A DNA stretch of 64,000 nucleotides. It comes from Leptoclinus maculatus (taxonomy: Eukaryota; Chordata; Actinopteri; Perciformes; Stichaeidae). The notes beneath the pieces are model-generated. The model was given only the letters and a program-made list of their open reading frames with translations. It made no database searches and was not told the DNA's origin. Made by a program: the position numbers and the translations under genes. Of this stretch, positions 33,364 to 56,386 are shown in pieces. The stretch covers positions 32,329,885-32,393,884 of the forward strand of contig JAVDOI010000001.1 of assembly GCA_032191485.1 (NCBI GenBank), written 5' to 3'. The stretch's first letter is position 1; each line of letters opens with the position of its first letter.

Positions 33364-34847
33364 ATGCTAGCCACCAGAGCCCTTCGCCTTGTTGGCAAAC
33401 GTGCCATTTCCACGTCTGTCTGTGTTCGTGGAGGACATGGTAAGAGCGACTCAAGCTGACTCTATTTTTGGCGATGGGATAACCATAGTTTGTGCCTCAT
33501 ATAATCATTGTTTTTTACAATTAAAACTCCTACATTGATGATTACCATAGTACTACAGAACCAAAAGGCATGAATTTAAAATAAATACCTTGTGACCTTT
33601 CCATAATGACTGTTAATCTCCGAATACAAAATCTCAAAATGCGAGTCATTGTTCTATGTTGGACAACAAAACTCTAAATGCTTTTGGTGTATGTTTTAAA
33701 GTAAAGCAAAAACCCTCAACAAATTTGCTTATAGTGGGGCTAGAATTCAATGAAAATGTTTCCCCCCCAAATTATTATGTGTTCATGTTATTTTATTTAC
33801 ACAAACATCACTTTTTCTGTTAGTCCCAACAACACATTTCCATTCTGTAATGTGCTTCTGTCACGTAAGAAGACACCTCTACTCTCTACAAGCCAAGAAT
33901 ATGTGTGCCAGTGTACAGCTGATTGTTTTTATCAGCATACTTTCTTATACCAGTATAGTCAGTAAAACAAAACATTTAATACTTATACACATATGTCAGA
34001 AAAGGTTGGCATGAATTAGGGCATTATGTGATAGTGAAACTTATTTGTTAAGGCATTCTTTGTCATCTCCTGCAGGTGTTGCTAAGGTAGAGCACTACAC
34101 TCTCCCTGCCTACTTTGACAGGCGGGAGAATCCCCTCCCAGATATCTGCTATGTGCAAAACCTGAGTCCAGAGCAGGCGTCCCTGAAGGAGAAGGAGAAG
34201 GGCGCCTGGGCTGCACTCTCTGATGAGGAGAAGATTGCATGTATGTTTTTTAAAATGCTCCAATGTTCATAATTGTTGGTCAAACTGATTTTGTTGTTAT
34301 CAGATGTCCTATTAATTTTGTAATGTGTTAATGGTAAAGTAATTTTTCATCTATTACAATTGTAACCATCTAGATTTTGTGTTTCCAATGTTTAGTGTAC
34401 CGCATCAGCTTCAAACAGAGCTTTGCTGAGATGACCCAGGGATCGTCGGAGTGGAAAAGTGTGGTTGGAGGGATGTTTTTCCTAGTCGGCTTCACTGGCC
34501 TGGTTGTGCTCTGGCAGAGAAAGTATGGTATGTCTGCCAACAAGTGTAATGGCAAGATTGATAATTATGTGTCTGCAAAACTGTTCGAGATTTGATGTAG
34601 TGAGGCCTGTTGTTTCCAATTCAAACAAAGAGGAATGCAATTATCTGTGTTACACTTGCTTGATGCAGTCTAATTAAGCATACTACTTAACACATATTGT
34701 CTCTTTGCAGTGTATGGACCCGTCCCACACACATTTGAGGCCGAGTGGAAAGAGAAGGAGCTGCAGAGAACATTGGACATGAAAATGAACCCAGTGGAGG
34801 GATTTGCATCCAAGTGGGACTACGAAAACAAGCAGTGGAAAAAGTAA
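33364..34847 (+). CDS. cox4i1: cytochrome c oxidase subunit 4 isoform 1, mitochondrial
   Basis: COX4I1 is the nuclear-encoded subunit IV of respiratory complex IV, in the inner mitochondrial membrane. Coding exons: 33364-33439, 34076-34240, 34396-34527, 34711-34847 (TAA); 169 residues, exactly the human length. The N-terminus MLATRALRLVGKRAISTSVC is a typical Arg-rich, acid-free mitochondrial presequence. The mature part reads LPAYFDRRENPLPD..., then KEKEKGAWAALSDEEKIA, then a single transmembrane helix at about residues 103-119 (VVGGMFFLVGFTGLVVL) and the conserved ASKWDYENKQWKK tail. All three coding introns are phase 1. The ATG lies two bases after a splice acceptor, so the 5' UTR begins in an upstream exon. 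The isoform 1 call rests on closeness to remembered human COX4I1 and on the emc8 neighbour. Confidence 0.96.
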
Positions 34848-34998
34848 AGGACCCATAAGACCATAACATACTTCAAGATAAAGGCAGACCAACTCAAAGA
34901 TACCAGAATACCTATATTTCTGTATTTATCAATTGTTCACATTACCCCAGTCTCTGCATTTTGGAAGGCCTCTTCCTCTTATGGTCGTGTATTATAGA

Positions 34999-35004
34999 AA
35001 TAAA
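34999..35004 (+). promoter_or_regulatory. polyadenylation signal of cox4i1
   Basis: AATAAA occurs about 150 bases after the stop codon and is followed by a T/GT-rich stretch (aattgtgttaactctgtgactgttgtg region). This gives a short 3' UTR typical of cox4i1. Confidence 0.6.
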
Positions 35005-36355
35005 AATGGTTAAACTGATAAAACTTCTCTACTTAATTGTGTTAACTCTGTGACTGTTGTGAAAATATTGCCTTTACATTAAATCACTGTTTCATGTGAA
35101 GAGGGAAGGACCATAGTTCATTTCATTTTGTGATTTTACTCTAAAGTTGTGGTTTTCCTCCATTTGCAACTAATTATATTTTCATTAATGCAATCTGTTG
35201 TATACACTCGTGTATGGGACTTTTAGCCCAAAATCTCTAATGAAGTTGAGACTGAATGTTATTAGTTTTAGTTAAATTAGTGAAATTGACATGAGAATTT
35301 CTCTTATGTTTGCCAGTTAACCACAAACATAAGCTGCATCAGCAAATACTTGACTTGACTTGATCATTTCAAATTGTTTAAATGCCAGTGTGTCTTTACC
35401 AGTTGGTAATCTTATGGGTTACTCTGTGACTTGTAATATTAATAGAAATAATAAAAAAAAAATAGCCTTAAAGTAATTGTTCGGGGACTCTACACAACTG
35501 AAAATAAAAATAAATTGACCGTGTAGTCATCTCTAGGTGATTGTAAAAGCTGGTGGGTAGTGTTTAATAATAGGTATATGTATACCCAAGGGCATCGTTT
35601 ACAGTGGGGATGGTGGGACATTTCCTCACTTGAGTTTCAGATTGGTTTTCTTACCCAAAAAAGTATTGCTGAATCTATATTATTAACAGTTAGGAATAAT
35701 ATATTGTCCAAAAAAGACGCCATACCTTTGTACACGCAAAGAGCTGTAGGTTAGCAACAGCACCGTTTCCTGTTGACATTACTAATGAATTCTTGAAGTG
35801 AAATGTTCTTTGCCAATGACACACTGTAATTGTCATGAAAATCAACATTACATGCGCTGAAAAGCCAAAGCCATATGGTTGTGGGTATAGTTTGCAAGAG
35901 AGATTCCGTTTTTGTCCGTTTTATGAAGATACAGCTTCTTTATAATGTCTCCAAGTGGATTCACGGTTTCCTCATAATCTGCTCGTCTAGATCCCAGGTG
36001 GTCTACACATGAGGGGTATGGGACGGTACAGCTGAGCTCACGGCCACACGCTGTGATGTCACTTACCGGATGAACCCGCAGCTGCCGTTGTTTCACGTCA
36101 AAACAATCCGGAAGATGATGCAGCAATGACGGAACTGTTGTTGGGGCAGAGACCGTTGAGAGACCGTTGAAGCTGAATTGACAACATTTCTGTGGATTTA
36201 AGGACGGTGCTGGGACTTAACAATGTGGTTCAGTAGAAGACAAACATAGCTAGTTTTATGAATCTGAAGCCAGTCAAGCGTCGGGGTTTGTATTCAGAGT
36301 CCATGTTAAAATATCGTAGCAGTGTTAGCTCATCGCACACTGGTTCAGAGTCATC
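35005..36355. other. cox4i1 to dusp22 interval
   Basis: No supported gene. The left 800 bases are AT-rich. The right 400 bases contain CpGs and sites expected of a promoter. A minus-strand open frame of 92 codons at 35848-36126 resembles nothing I recognise and overlaps the probable promoter, so I do not call it a gene. Confidence 0.5.
36054..36114 (+). promoter_or_regulatory. dusp22 upstream CRE-like and ETS sites
   Basis: Within 60 bases there are a CRE-like TGATGTCA (36054-36061), a CRE half-site CACGTCA (36094-36100) and an ETS site CCGGAAG (36108-36114), about 250 bases before the dusp22 start codon. The clustering fits a TATA-less promoter. Transcription start and factor binding are not shown by sequence. 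Confidence 0.4.
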
Positions 36356-46150
<9,795 letters not shown>

Positions 46151-47135
46151 AACATGGGCCGCTGATCACGCTAAAGTCCTGCCCAAGGCTGTCTGTAAAT
46201 GGCAGTACCTATCATTCTGTACTCGATTCCAAATCAACCCCAAGTTGTATCCAACTTTTAAGGCCTTTGTACAACTCTGAAAGCATCAGATGAAATATCT
46301 TTCATACTTTAATTACAGCTGTCAAATCATTTGAATCAATGGAGGTTGATTTAGAATTGGCCACAGACTCCCATCAACTACCAGTACCTTTCTTGCTCAT
46401 TTAACTGAGTACAGCCACAATCAGCACCTTCAGCACCTTAGTCACGATGAATAAATTACACTCCCATGTGGACTCTTTACATTGTTCAGCTTGGTAGCCT
46501 TAAGTAAGTGACTGATTATGCTGCCATAAAGGAACATTTTGTCTCCAATTTGGTGCCAATTATTCTAAGCAGTTATTCTGACATGTACCAGTTTGTGTTG
46601 TGCCCTGTCCACTCTTTGATCAACACTGAAGCTGGGGAAGTTGGCATAGTTGCCAAGGCTGACAGCATACAATTTGTTATGTACATCCTACGGAAAGCAA
46701 GCGCTACTGCTTGCCTGTCATATCTGTAAACACTATTGACTTTGCATTTACCAGTAAAACACACAGTAAACAAATAATGGTCATGGTGTTGTTCACAAAT
46801 ATACGCTTGCCACTTCATGCAACTAGGAGTAACATCTGGAGTAAGTTTCCAAATTGGTAAAATGTTCCTTTAAATAATACATAGCAGGTTGAGATGGGAA
46901 GCTACATAAAGCGTTGCTGAATTAAACTACAACTACATATATATATATATATACATATATAACTATAATGCGAAAGTCTTCCTGATTTTATTGGATCTCT
47001 GATTTATCTTTTTATTGTGACAAAGCTGATTTATACGTGATGTGTGTTATTGATGAATGGCTATAGCCAATTCTTTTAACTGTGTATTTATGGTGTTTTT
47101 TGTTTGTGTTTTATAATAAAATGCAGTGGAAATGC
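46151..47135 (+). other. dusp22: dusp22 3' untranslated region
   Basis: The interval runs from the stop codon to just past AATAAA at 47115-47120. It contains no credible coding frame. A short (TA)n stretch lies near 46937-46960. An AATAAA-like site near 46450 (gaataaatt) could give a shorter form. Extent is inferred from the hexamer. Confidence 0.5.
47115..47120 (+). promoter_or_regulatory. polyadenylation signal of dusp22
   Basis: AATAAA follows a T-rich stretch about 965 bases after the stop codon. A TG-containing stretch (tggtatgtgtctgtgt) follows within 60 bases, as expected downstream of a cleavage site. Confidence 0.5.
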
Positions 47136-49000
47136 TAATAAATCTGTACTATCAACACTATGGTATGTGTCTGTGTATAAGTAAAAGTCATTCTGGGCAG
47201 AGAAGATTACTATGTACGTGTTATTGTATTTCACAGCTCACTTCTAGATAAGCTGCTTGTCTCATGAGGCAGCTTGACAAAAAAAGAGAAAGCAGAATAG
47301 CTTTTCTTGAATGTCGGTCCACGTTGAAGATTTGAGAGGTTCCTGGGTTGTACTCTGCAGATCCCCTGCTAAAGCTGCTTTATACTACTGAGACCCAGGG
47401 TGTGCAGGTTCATGGAAAAAAACTGTATTGTACATGTTTTACTACCAGACAAGAACTATCATAAAATAAAAAAAATTAGTTAATTACACGAGAAATTACA
47501 ACAAACCATTATATCAAATTATTATCAATGAAATATATAATTCTACATTTTATACACAATATAAGAAGACTTCACAGGAACAGATCAACCAGTAAAAGTT
47601 AAATCAAAACCATATTTAATGAAGGTTATTATGGATTACCTGATAACTAAGAAGGTACAATTAGCGGATGGTATCGCTCAGCAGCTGTATTACTCAAGTG
47701 GTGAGCGATATAATCTGCCACCAGATAAGAATACTACGACAGTGACTTTGAATGGCTCACATTATTGTACTGTGAACATACCTAAATCAATAACACAATT
47801 CATATTTCTATTCTCTCTCTCGTTGGTCATGAGACACATCAAGTCTACTGAAACTTGTCAGAAATGCATCGTCAACGTTTTCACTTTCTGAAGAACATCA
47901 ACATGCTCTCTTCCAAGGGATACATCGTCACTTGTTATTTATGTGGAAGAGGCCAGTGGGGTTGTACTAACATCACTTTAGTGTTTTTGGCTTACAAATT
48001 GTATTGTATTGTAATGAAGTTAAATTGAAATTTAGTTTATTTGTATAATATTCCCACTAACCATATGTGCTAATAGACCTTTCATGGCTGAAAAGATGAA
48101 TTGTGATTAGGCTTTACTATGTGTATATGGTCAGGTGTCGTTTGATGCCTTTGAAAAACTTTCTAAAACCTGAGCTAATGTCTTCAAATCACTTGTTGTG
48201 TCCAATTAATCGCCTAAAACTCCAAAATGATTGATTCACTATCACATAAGACTAAGAAAAACAGCAAACCCTCAAAACTGAGAAGCTGAAACATGGGAAT
48301 GTCTGCTTTAAAATGACCAAATATTATCAATCAATCAAATAATCAATTCATTGACTAATGTATTCGCTCAGTCCCAAAAGAATATTACAGGGATGATATG
48401 ACTTTATGGAGGATAGACATTATTAAATGATAACTTGCTCTGTTAAAAGAAACCAACATTTATATTATGTATGATCATTACTTGATTATGGCGTTGATAG
48501 CATGGCGTTTGATCCATGAGCCGGATGATGATGGTGGACAATTATAATTTGGCTTTATTTTTTAGCCCAGTGTGAATCCCCCTTTTGATCACAAGCACGG
48601 ATATTATTCAGAACAAAATGTTCCTAATTACTATTCCACCATCATAAGACAAGACAAGGTTGTCTCCTAGGACATCTGGCATCAACCTACTGAACCAGCA
48701 TGCAGATCTGTAGATGTATGGAGATACTGCCTGATGTGCCCTATGCCCTATGTTTCTCAGCAGTAGCCTACTGAGTGGGTGTCAGCGGGACACATCACCT
48801 TGAGTTGGACCGCAGAAATCCCCCACAGCACAAGGTAACTTGTGACTCTCCGGGTTTATTCAGCGGCCCCGCATCTGCGTAACTATTCGCGTGGGCAGCA
48901 GCTTTTACAACCTTCGCTTCTGTCAGGCCATTTCTTGTAAATGCCCGCAGTTAGGAGAACAACTCTTCCGGAATGGGTAGGTCTACTGAAGCTTCGACGC
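47136..49000. other. dusp22 to irf8 interval
   Basis: AT-rich intergenic DNA without a supported gene. A copy of a dispersed teleost repeat lies at about 48190-48365. From about 48820 CpG density rises toward the irf8 start, where a palindromic TTCCGGAA occurs at 48966-48973. The ORF at 47619-47891 (90 codons) is unrecognised and low in any coding signature. Confidence 0.5.
48190..48370 (+). mobile_element. copy of the same dispersed repeat, opposite orientation
   Basis: AAAACAGCAAACCCTC, then GAGAAGCTGAAACATGGGAA and a run of AATCAATCAAATAATC words match the other half of the family. It sits between dusp22 and irf8. Confidence 0.5.
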
Positions 49001-49079
49001 ACTCATTGGTCAGCGTGATGCAGCGTTGTCAAATCATGTCCCAGCGATCTCATTAATAACACGGAGAACAATAAACTCG

Positions 49080-49293
49080 ATTGGCATGTGAGAGGGTGAA
49101 GCTGAACTCACTTGATTAAATCTGACAGGCGTCTCAGGATAACAGCTCAACCAACTGTAAGTGCTTTTACTTTTGATTTCTAGGGTGAACGTTGTAGAAT
49201 ACAATACACGTGTAGTTTTACATACTATCATGACTTATATCCTCATCATTTAGGTACAAGGGAACAATCCAAAAACAACTTTTCTCCATCAAG
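49080..49293 (+). promoter_or_regulatory. irf8: irf8 5' untranslated exon and leader
   Basis: A donor CCAACT|gtaagt at 49157 and an acceptor catttag|g at 49253-49254 frame a 97-base intron, which implies that a non-coding first exon ends at 49156 and that the second exon starts at 49254, 40 bases before the ATG. A first non-coding exon is usual for IRF genes. The transcription start is not visible. Confidence 0.5.
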
Positions 49294-52282
49294 ATGTCAA
49301 ACTCGGGAGGTCGGAGACTGAAGCAGTGGCTGGTGGAGCAGATCCAGAGCGGGCAGTACTCCGGACTGCAGTGGGAGGATGAAAGCCGCACTATGTTCCG
49401 AATTCCATGGAAACACGCAGGGAAACAGGATTACAACCAAGAAGTAGACGCGTCCATTTTTAAGGTATGACAGCACTCTCGTCTTGTCCCGTCGATAGAA
49501 TAGGCTACTGTAGATGCAGTTTTGGTTTTACGCAGCGCTGTGCGTAAAAGTAAAACTTGATCACAAACCTTGAGTCTTGAGTTCTTTTGTGGTCCGATGT
49601 AAATACTCATTTATACCTTTACATTTCATTGTTGTAACTTGTTTGTAGCATATCAAACTTAATCCTTCCTCACTTAAACAAAATTGAATCAATTAATTTC
49701 ATTTTTAGATAGTAATATAGCGAACGTCATGTAAAGCACCAGTGTTATTTTAACATAAAATAAATTTGTAAGTGTTAAATTGTAAATGCCAATATTGGTA
49801 TTAATGTAAATCAGACTTTATCTTTTTCTTTCTCTTTCTTTCTGAGAGTTCTTGTAGCATCCAACATTAGTCTAATACACTACCATATTTAATATTTTGT
49901 TTTCCCCTCCACAGGCCTGGGCTTTGTTTAAAGGCAAGTTTAAGGAGGGGGACAAGGCTGAGCCTGCAACATGGAAGACCAGACTCCGCTGTGCCCTGAA
50001 TAAAAGCCCTGACTTTGAGGAGGTGACAGAAAGGTCGCAGCTGGACATCTCTGAGCCCTATAAAGTCTACCGCATTGTACCCGAGGAAGAGCAGAAGAGT
50101 AAGTTTGTGAAAAATTGATCTGTCCTGAAAGTCAGCATTGATGACCTTTAACAGATGTTGCATAATGCTATCATTAGAATTGCCAGCGCAGTGCATGTTC
50201 TGCCATTAACCAAGTCTTCGTGTATTCTTCTTTCACCTACAGATGGCAAAATCTCAGTGATGACCATGACAGCTATCAGCTCTGGTGATATCACTGACAT
50301 GGACTGCAGCCCTGCAGAGATAGAGGAGCTCATTAAAGAGGTGAGACTACCTCACAGTTTAAATTATTCATTAAACACGAACCTTACCCCTCGCTCTCCT
50401 CTCAGTCAAATCTAACACTATCGATGCACCTTCCCTTTAATTTCATTCAGCCTTTGGGTCACTTTTCTTCTGATTACCACACTGTGCTCTCTACTCCAAC
50501 ACATGTTGCAATGAGCCGCCCAGCTCCCACTTGGTCTAGATGACTGTGAAGTGTACAAAGGTTCTTTTGTTGACAACAGCTTCTTACGTTGTTGTCTTTT
50601 TGCAGGAGGAAGGCTGTAGTATACAGGCCAGTCCAGAGTATTGGTCCCAGGGCAGCATCAATGGTAAGACAATCTTTTCTAGTTTACAATATAACATACT
50701 CCCCTGACTAAATCAAGCTGTTCACAGTACAGTCAGTGTTGTGGCTAGAAGCTGCAACACATCTTAGCGTTGTGGGTTATTTCTCGAGTAAGACTGTTTG
50801 TTCTTTGAGAGGTATGAGCTTTAATGACTTAGTTTGAAAATAACCCCAGTGGAAAGCTAAATGGCATGTCCCTGTGATTGTGGGTGCTAAATAGAGGTTA
50901 TTTGCTTGTCTGTTGAATTCTGCAATGGAAGAATTGACTAACATCCTGTTGAAGTCTGCTGACTAAGAGGATTATTTCTTTTTGAGATCGTGCTAGAGAA
51001 ACTGTATTTCTGATGATGCAGCAAAATAATGACATGACAGTGTGGTCGTGCATGTCCACTGTTGTAATAAAGGCCTTAACTCATAATTGTCCTTCTGTAT
51101 TTCACAGCTTTCCCTCATCAGGACCCTTTGCCATCAAGCAATCTCAGCTCAGGTATTCATTCATGCTATCCATGAAAGCGTCATAATAACATCAGATCTA
51201 TAGTTAGACATGAACAGTAATAATAACACCACAGGCTGTTTGCATTTCGCCATTATGTTTGTGTCATTTGCACTTATTGATTTCCATTTGCAAAGCTCAC
51301 CAAATGTTCTCTTCTCTAGCTTTCTCCCAGATGATGATCAGTTTCTACTATGGAGGAAAATTGATGCACACCACACATGTAACTCATCCTGAAGGCTGCC
51401 GGATCTCCCCACAACAGCACCTGGGTCGTGGAGCGCTATACAGTTCAGACAGCATGCAGAGTGTTCATTTCCCTCCTGCTGAGCTCATTGAGTACGACCG
51501 CCAGCGCCATGTCACACGCAAGCTCCTGGGCCACCTGGAGAGAGGTGTACTGGTCCGTGCCAACCAAGAGGGCATCTTCATCAAAAGGCTGTGCCAGAGT
51601 CGGGTCTTCTGGAGCGGGCTGGGAGAAGGGGGCTCACAATACAGCCCCATGCCTTCTAAACTTGAGAGGGATGCTGTAGTCAAGATTTTTGACACAGGAA
51701 AGTTTCTTCAAGGTGAGCGTCTATGTTTGTTCAGTTATTTGAAAGCCCAAAACACATATATTTCTTTATCAATGCTTAAAACAAGCAAAATCATAATGGA
51801 GGATTGATAACTGGCAAAGATTGTTTTAACAGCTGTACTTTGTATGTTCCAGCTCTACAGATGTACCAGGAGGGTCAGTTTCCTGCTCCTGATCCGGCAG
51901 TGACTCTGTGTTTCGGTGAGGAGCTGCATGATCTGAGCAATGCCAAGAGCAAACTGATCATTGTGCAGGTAATACCAGTCAAGTCATAATATGCGTCCCA
52001 CTCAAATCCAAGACAGAAAAAGACCAATCACTGCAAATGCTGTTTGTTGACAAAAAAACTTTCTGTCTGCTCTCCCAACGGCAGATCACTATGGTGAACT
52101 GCCAGCACCTGCTGGAGGCAGTGAACATGCGTCGCTCCCAGCCTTACTGCACCAACCCAAACCTGGAGATGTCTGATAATGTGGCCAGTGACCAGATGGC
52201 CCGCATCTACCAGGACCTGTGCAGCTACAGCGGCCCCCAGAGGCCAGGCTGCTACAGGGACAACATGCCCATCACTGCCTGA
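49294..52282 (+). CDS. irf8: interferon regulatory factor 8, 8 coding exons
   Basis: IRF8 (ICSBP) is a nuclear transcription factor needed for macrophage, dendritic and B-cell programmes; it binds DNA weakly alone and with PU.1 or other IRFs at composite sites. Coding exons: 49294-49464, 49915-50098, 50243-50340, 50606-50663, 51108-51152, 51320-51712, 51853-51968, 52085-52282 (TGA); 420 residues (human 426). The DNA-binding domain spans about residues 5-115 with the tryptophan pentad W12, W27, W39, W59, W77 and recognition helix TRLRCALNKS. The IRF association domain covers about 186-365 (MMISFYYGGKL, HLERGVLVRANQ, KRLCQSRVFW, LCFGEEL). IRF8 rather than IRF4: the DBD reads KQDYNQEVDASIFKAW and KEGDKAEPATWK as in IRF8, and the C-terminus ends DNMPITA like human ENQQITV. 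Downstream of cox4i1, as in human. All junctions keep frame. Confidence 0.95.
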
Positions 52283-52665
52283 ACTGGGAGCAGCAACATA
52301 CCCGCCAGGAGCTCTTCAGCGTGGACCACACTGAATGTACACCATATTACAGACATTTCTTATTTTCCTAACATACTCCGACAAGGTATTTCAGGTAAAT
52401 GCCAGTATTACAAGTAGTTTTGACCTTTTTAAGTTTATACCAATCACAGTGGAGACATAAATATAAGGAGGAGTAAAGCTCTTACAGTAAAACTTTTAAA
52501 ATGCAGCTCAATATTAGGATGTCCCAAATATTTTGTATATCAGTAATTTCTGTTGTTGTATGTACAGCGCTAATACAAACTCTGTCTAGCTTCTGCTTTT
52601 TTAGTATAAGAGTGTTTTCATCCAGCTCAAGAGAAAATAAAATAAAACATATTTTATAAATATAT
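52283..52665 (+). other. irf8: irf8 3' untranslated region
   Basis: Runs from the stop codon to overlapping AATAAA hexamers at 52636-52646, followed by an AT-rich stretch. No coding frame. A longer UTR using a later signal is possible. Confidence 0.5.
52636..52646 (+). promoter_or_regulatory. overlapping polyadenylation signals of irf8
   Basis: Two AATAAA hexamers overlap by one base about 355 bases after the stop codon. They are the first canonical signals in the irf8 3' flank. Confidence 0.5.
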
Positions 52666-55600
52666 ATATAAAATGTTATAATAGTTTTGATACATACAAT
52701 GATTACAATAGTTTTGATGTATACAATTTAATTCTCAAAGCTGACGTCACTTTTTTGTTTTTGCCATTGAGATGGTAATGGATGGAGGAGATGGATTTTT
52801 TTTGATAATTTTCAATTAATTTTACAGTAAATGAAAAATCTTTTTATGACTTTATGAAGAATTGCATGGAATTTTAAATGCAATGTTGCATTATATTACA
52901 GATAGGTTTTACTATCAGATTGTTTTTTTTATAAACTGCATTTCTAGTAAAACTAAGTTTGTTCTAAACTGCACGTGCTTGTCTTCATAATCATTTTGTT
53001 TGAATACAAACCATTGGTGCATGTTAGGTGGGATATGGCAACATTGAAAAACAAGTAATTCTGTCTACAGCATATTTTCTGTCTTCTAGTGTCAATGCTT
53101 GACTGACTTTATCTCACGCTTGATTGATGAAATATTCAAATCTACACTACTGGTTTAATGTCTGCACCATTAGATTAAGTTAACAACTTAATAATAACTG
53201 CCTTATGCAAACTTGAATTCATAAATCCCCATAATTTAGTCCAATTCATGAAATATGTTGATATATATTCAGGATCTTGATAAGAATTTGAAACTCTGAA
53301 CTTTGAACATTGCTTGGCTGCACACAATACAAATATTTGTGGGGATGAAGCAAATTTCACATTCATCTACAATTGTTGCAGACGTGAAATTATAATATGA
53401 ATTTCATATTGTCTGTGACAATGAGGAATTACTAAAGATTGAATTTAAATAATTTCTTTAAAAAATGTTTTATCACATTATCAGGAAAATCTTTACTAAA
53501 AAGGCTTTCAGTTCTTTTCGTTTGACTACAACAAAGTACTTTGTAGTTTATAGAGGAAACTCCTCCTCTACCTTAACTATGAACACATACTGTTTATTAC
53601 TCCGGATCAGGAATGATGAAACTAAACAACTGCATGAAACTAAAATGAGGATTTAGGCTACTTTAAGGCAGCTAAACTCTCCCCCTCCTCCATCTCCCTT
53701 CTGAGTAAGAGAGAAAGGACAGGAAGAGAGGTGACCAACTGGAGCCGAATGATTCACGATGACACAACGACATCCCTTCTTCTTCTTCTTCTTTATTTCC
53801 TGTGCCTCGCACAGTTGGTCATTAAAGACCAAGGGGGCAGATGACAGTGTCATCTCACACGTCAAACAGGGTGAGAAGTGGAAATATTGGCAGGGAATTG
53901 CGCACAACCTTTTTTGGATTAAGCGATATGGAGACACACAGACACACACAGACACACACAAACACACACACACACACACATGCACAAACAAATGCAAACA
54001 CAAAGAAGCAATTTCAGATCCAGACCTGGGTTTCTAATGATCATTATAAATGATGACACTTATGCTTCACATATATCGCTACTGTAAGGTGATATCCAAA
54101 CCAAAAGAAATTGTCTGAATACCTAAAAAATGTAGTCATAAATACATGACTATAAGGTCCTCTAAATAAAAAGAATACAACTTGTATTCCCACACAATCA
54201 ATTAGTTGTATATAAACATATGTTTAGGGGCTATGTAGCTCAGTCAATTTCCTATTTTTAATGGAAAAAATGTCTGCTGTAATGACTCACACAGATCACA
54301 TAGTGAAAGAAGTCATGTGCTTTTCATACGACATCTCTGGATAAATTAGAATATCTAATCAATGGTTCACTGACTAAAAACACAGGTGGGATGTTGTGGC
54401 TGTGTGTGTGTGTGTGTGGTTATCTATAGGGGAGTTCTGTCAGTTCCACAGAACAGGAACTTACTTCAAAAACTGTCACAGGAAACTCTACCCCCACCCC
54501 TCAAATAGCATGTCTGAGACTGGATTACCATAATGTATTTAGGATACACATAGTCCATGTAAACAGGGATATAAGTACTGTACTTGTGAACTTGGAATTA
54601 CAGTCCTGTACTGGTACAAATGTTAGTTTGAATAATCAATTTCAAAAGACTGGAACCAGCTAGCCATGCTCTGTCCATAGATAACAAAATCAACAAAAGG
54701 AATTGTTGTTTCTTTACTTCTATGCAGATTAAACAAATGAGATACAAGCTTACAATGTTAATTAGTGAGCTTTAGAGGCGATGGTAGATTGTGTTACCTG
54801 TGGTCAGAGCCATGCTGGCTGTCCCTCCCTGTTTTGCAGTCTGTGTGCCAAGCTAACCCGCTGGCAGTAGCTTCATATTTACCCTACGGACCTACATTGA
54901 TCCAACTCTCAGCGAGAACATTAATAAGTGTGACTTTAAATGTAGTTTAAAATGTGCATATGTCTAATGTTTTTGCCAGTATTTTAGCTATATATCTTAT
55001 CAGACACAACAGAAGGTTGTTGCAGACCACAAGGGGAGTCAGACAGTCCACAATATAGTCCACAATATTAATTTCCTCCAGATACTTGTTTCAGTAGATA
55101 AATACTGTAATTCTCACAGTGAAGGACATGATATCAAATGATCGGTTCTTCTCCTATAGTCAACACAGGGTGCAGATGTGAATGTGTCTGAGAAGAGAGA
55201 GAGTAAAGTAAATTGTAAAGGAGGAGAAACCATTTTCCAAGAGTAGGCTACTCTTACTTCTGATATGCAGTTTATTGGAAATCCCTTTATAGTTTTACTT
55301 ATGTTGAAATTTGAAATGATCACAAGTAAGTTGTGGTATTGACACTTTTATTTAAGAGCAAGATTGGATTTTTATTTCCCACCCCTGCTGGGAGTGCAGT
55401 AGGAAGGGAAGGAAGCACATGCTTGTGTGCATTTCTGCTAACGGAGTCTCTTTTCTGTCACATTTCCAGTGTTGTCTGCAATGTGGTTCTCTTTGTATTG
55501 CAACATCTCCTTGTGGTGTCTGAGGCTTCCCACAATAAATCATTAGACAAACAGAACTGATGTTGCCACCATACGTAACCATGGGCATCTGCTCCATAAC

Positions 55601-56305
55601 ATTTCAATATACTGTGTTGTACATTAGCCACTAAAAGGAAGCGGCGCCTATTTTGTGAAAAGCAGCGCTTCAAGGAAATCAAGCAACAAAAAGAAAGAAA
55701 GAAATAGAATTACTGCAAACTCAAAGTTTTCCTGATAGATTAAAAGGAATTACTTTATCTATTTTTGTTGTTTCCTGATTTGTCAGTTTTGCTGACTCCT
55801 CAGTCCTTTTAAGCCATGTCCCTGTTTGGTTGCAGGCTCAGCACTGACCTTTCAGTTGTTGTTCTCCACTGCATGTATCAGCTTGATTTTAACATGAAAA
55901 ATCGTTGTAAATAAAAATACCTTCATAAAACACACCGTTAACAAATTGTTACTTGTGGTTTAGTATATTTAAGAAGCATTTTGTTTATCTGAAAAATACA
56001 CAATTCAATGAGTGTAATTATAGGCCTCATCCATGTTGTACCAGGTAAGACAAAATATATGCAAAGAATACTGTGGTGGGAAGTTGTGATTTACCATGAA
56101 CAGGTTGTGTTATGCAAGCGGCAGTGTTGGATGCGTCGGTAGTGTCTCTGGGGAGGATGGTTTAGAATCAGTGTGGCTGAGATGAGAATAGGCATCCAGA
56201 GAGGAACTGGGAGAGCCCTGAGGACGCTGTGAGTAGAGACACAGGTGGACGGGGAGCCCACATCCTGGGACGCAGGGAGAAAGCCACCTAACCACACATG
56301 TTGTG

Positions 56306-56322
56306 TACACACACACACACGC

Positions 56323-56384
<62 letters not shown>
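56306..56384 (+). repeat. (CA)n microsatellite
   Basis: CA array with two GCA interruptions near its start, in the irf8 downstream region. Confidence 0.95.

Positions 56385-56386
<2 letters not shown>

Noticed and set aside
33440..34075. Possible box C/D snoRNA in cox4i1 intron (TGATGA near 33536)
   Set aside because: No CTGA D box at a suitable distance and no terminal stem.
49294..52282. irf4 as the identity of the IRF gene, suggested by the adjacent DUSP22-like gene
   Set aside because: DBD residues (QEVDASIFKAW, KEGDKAEPATWK), the C-terminal end and the cox4i1 neighbourhood fit IRF8, not IRF4.
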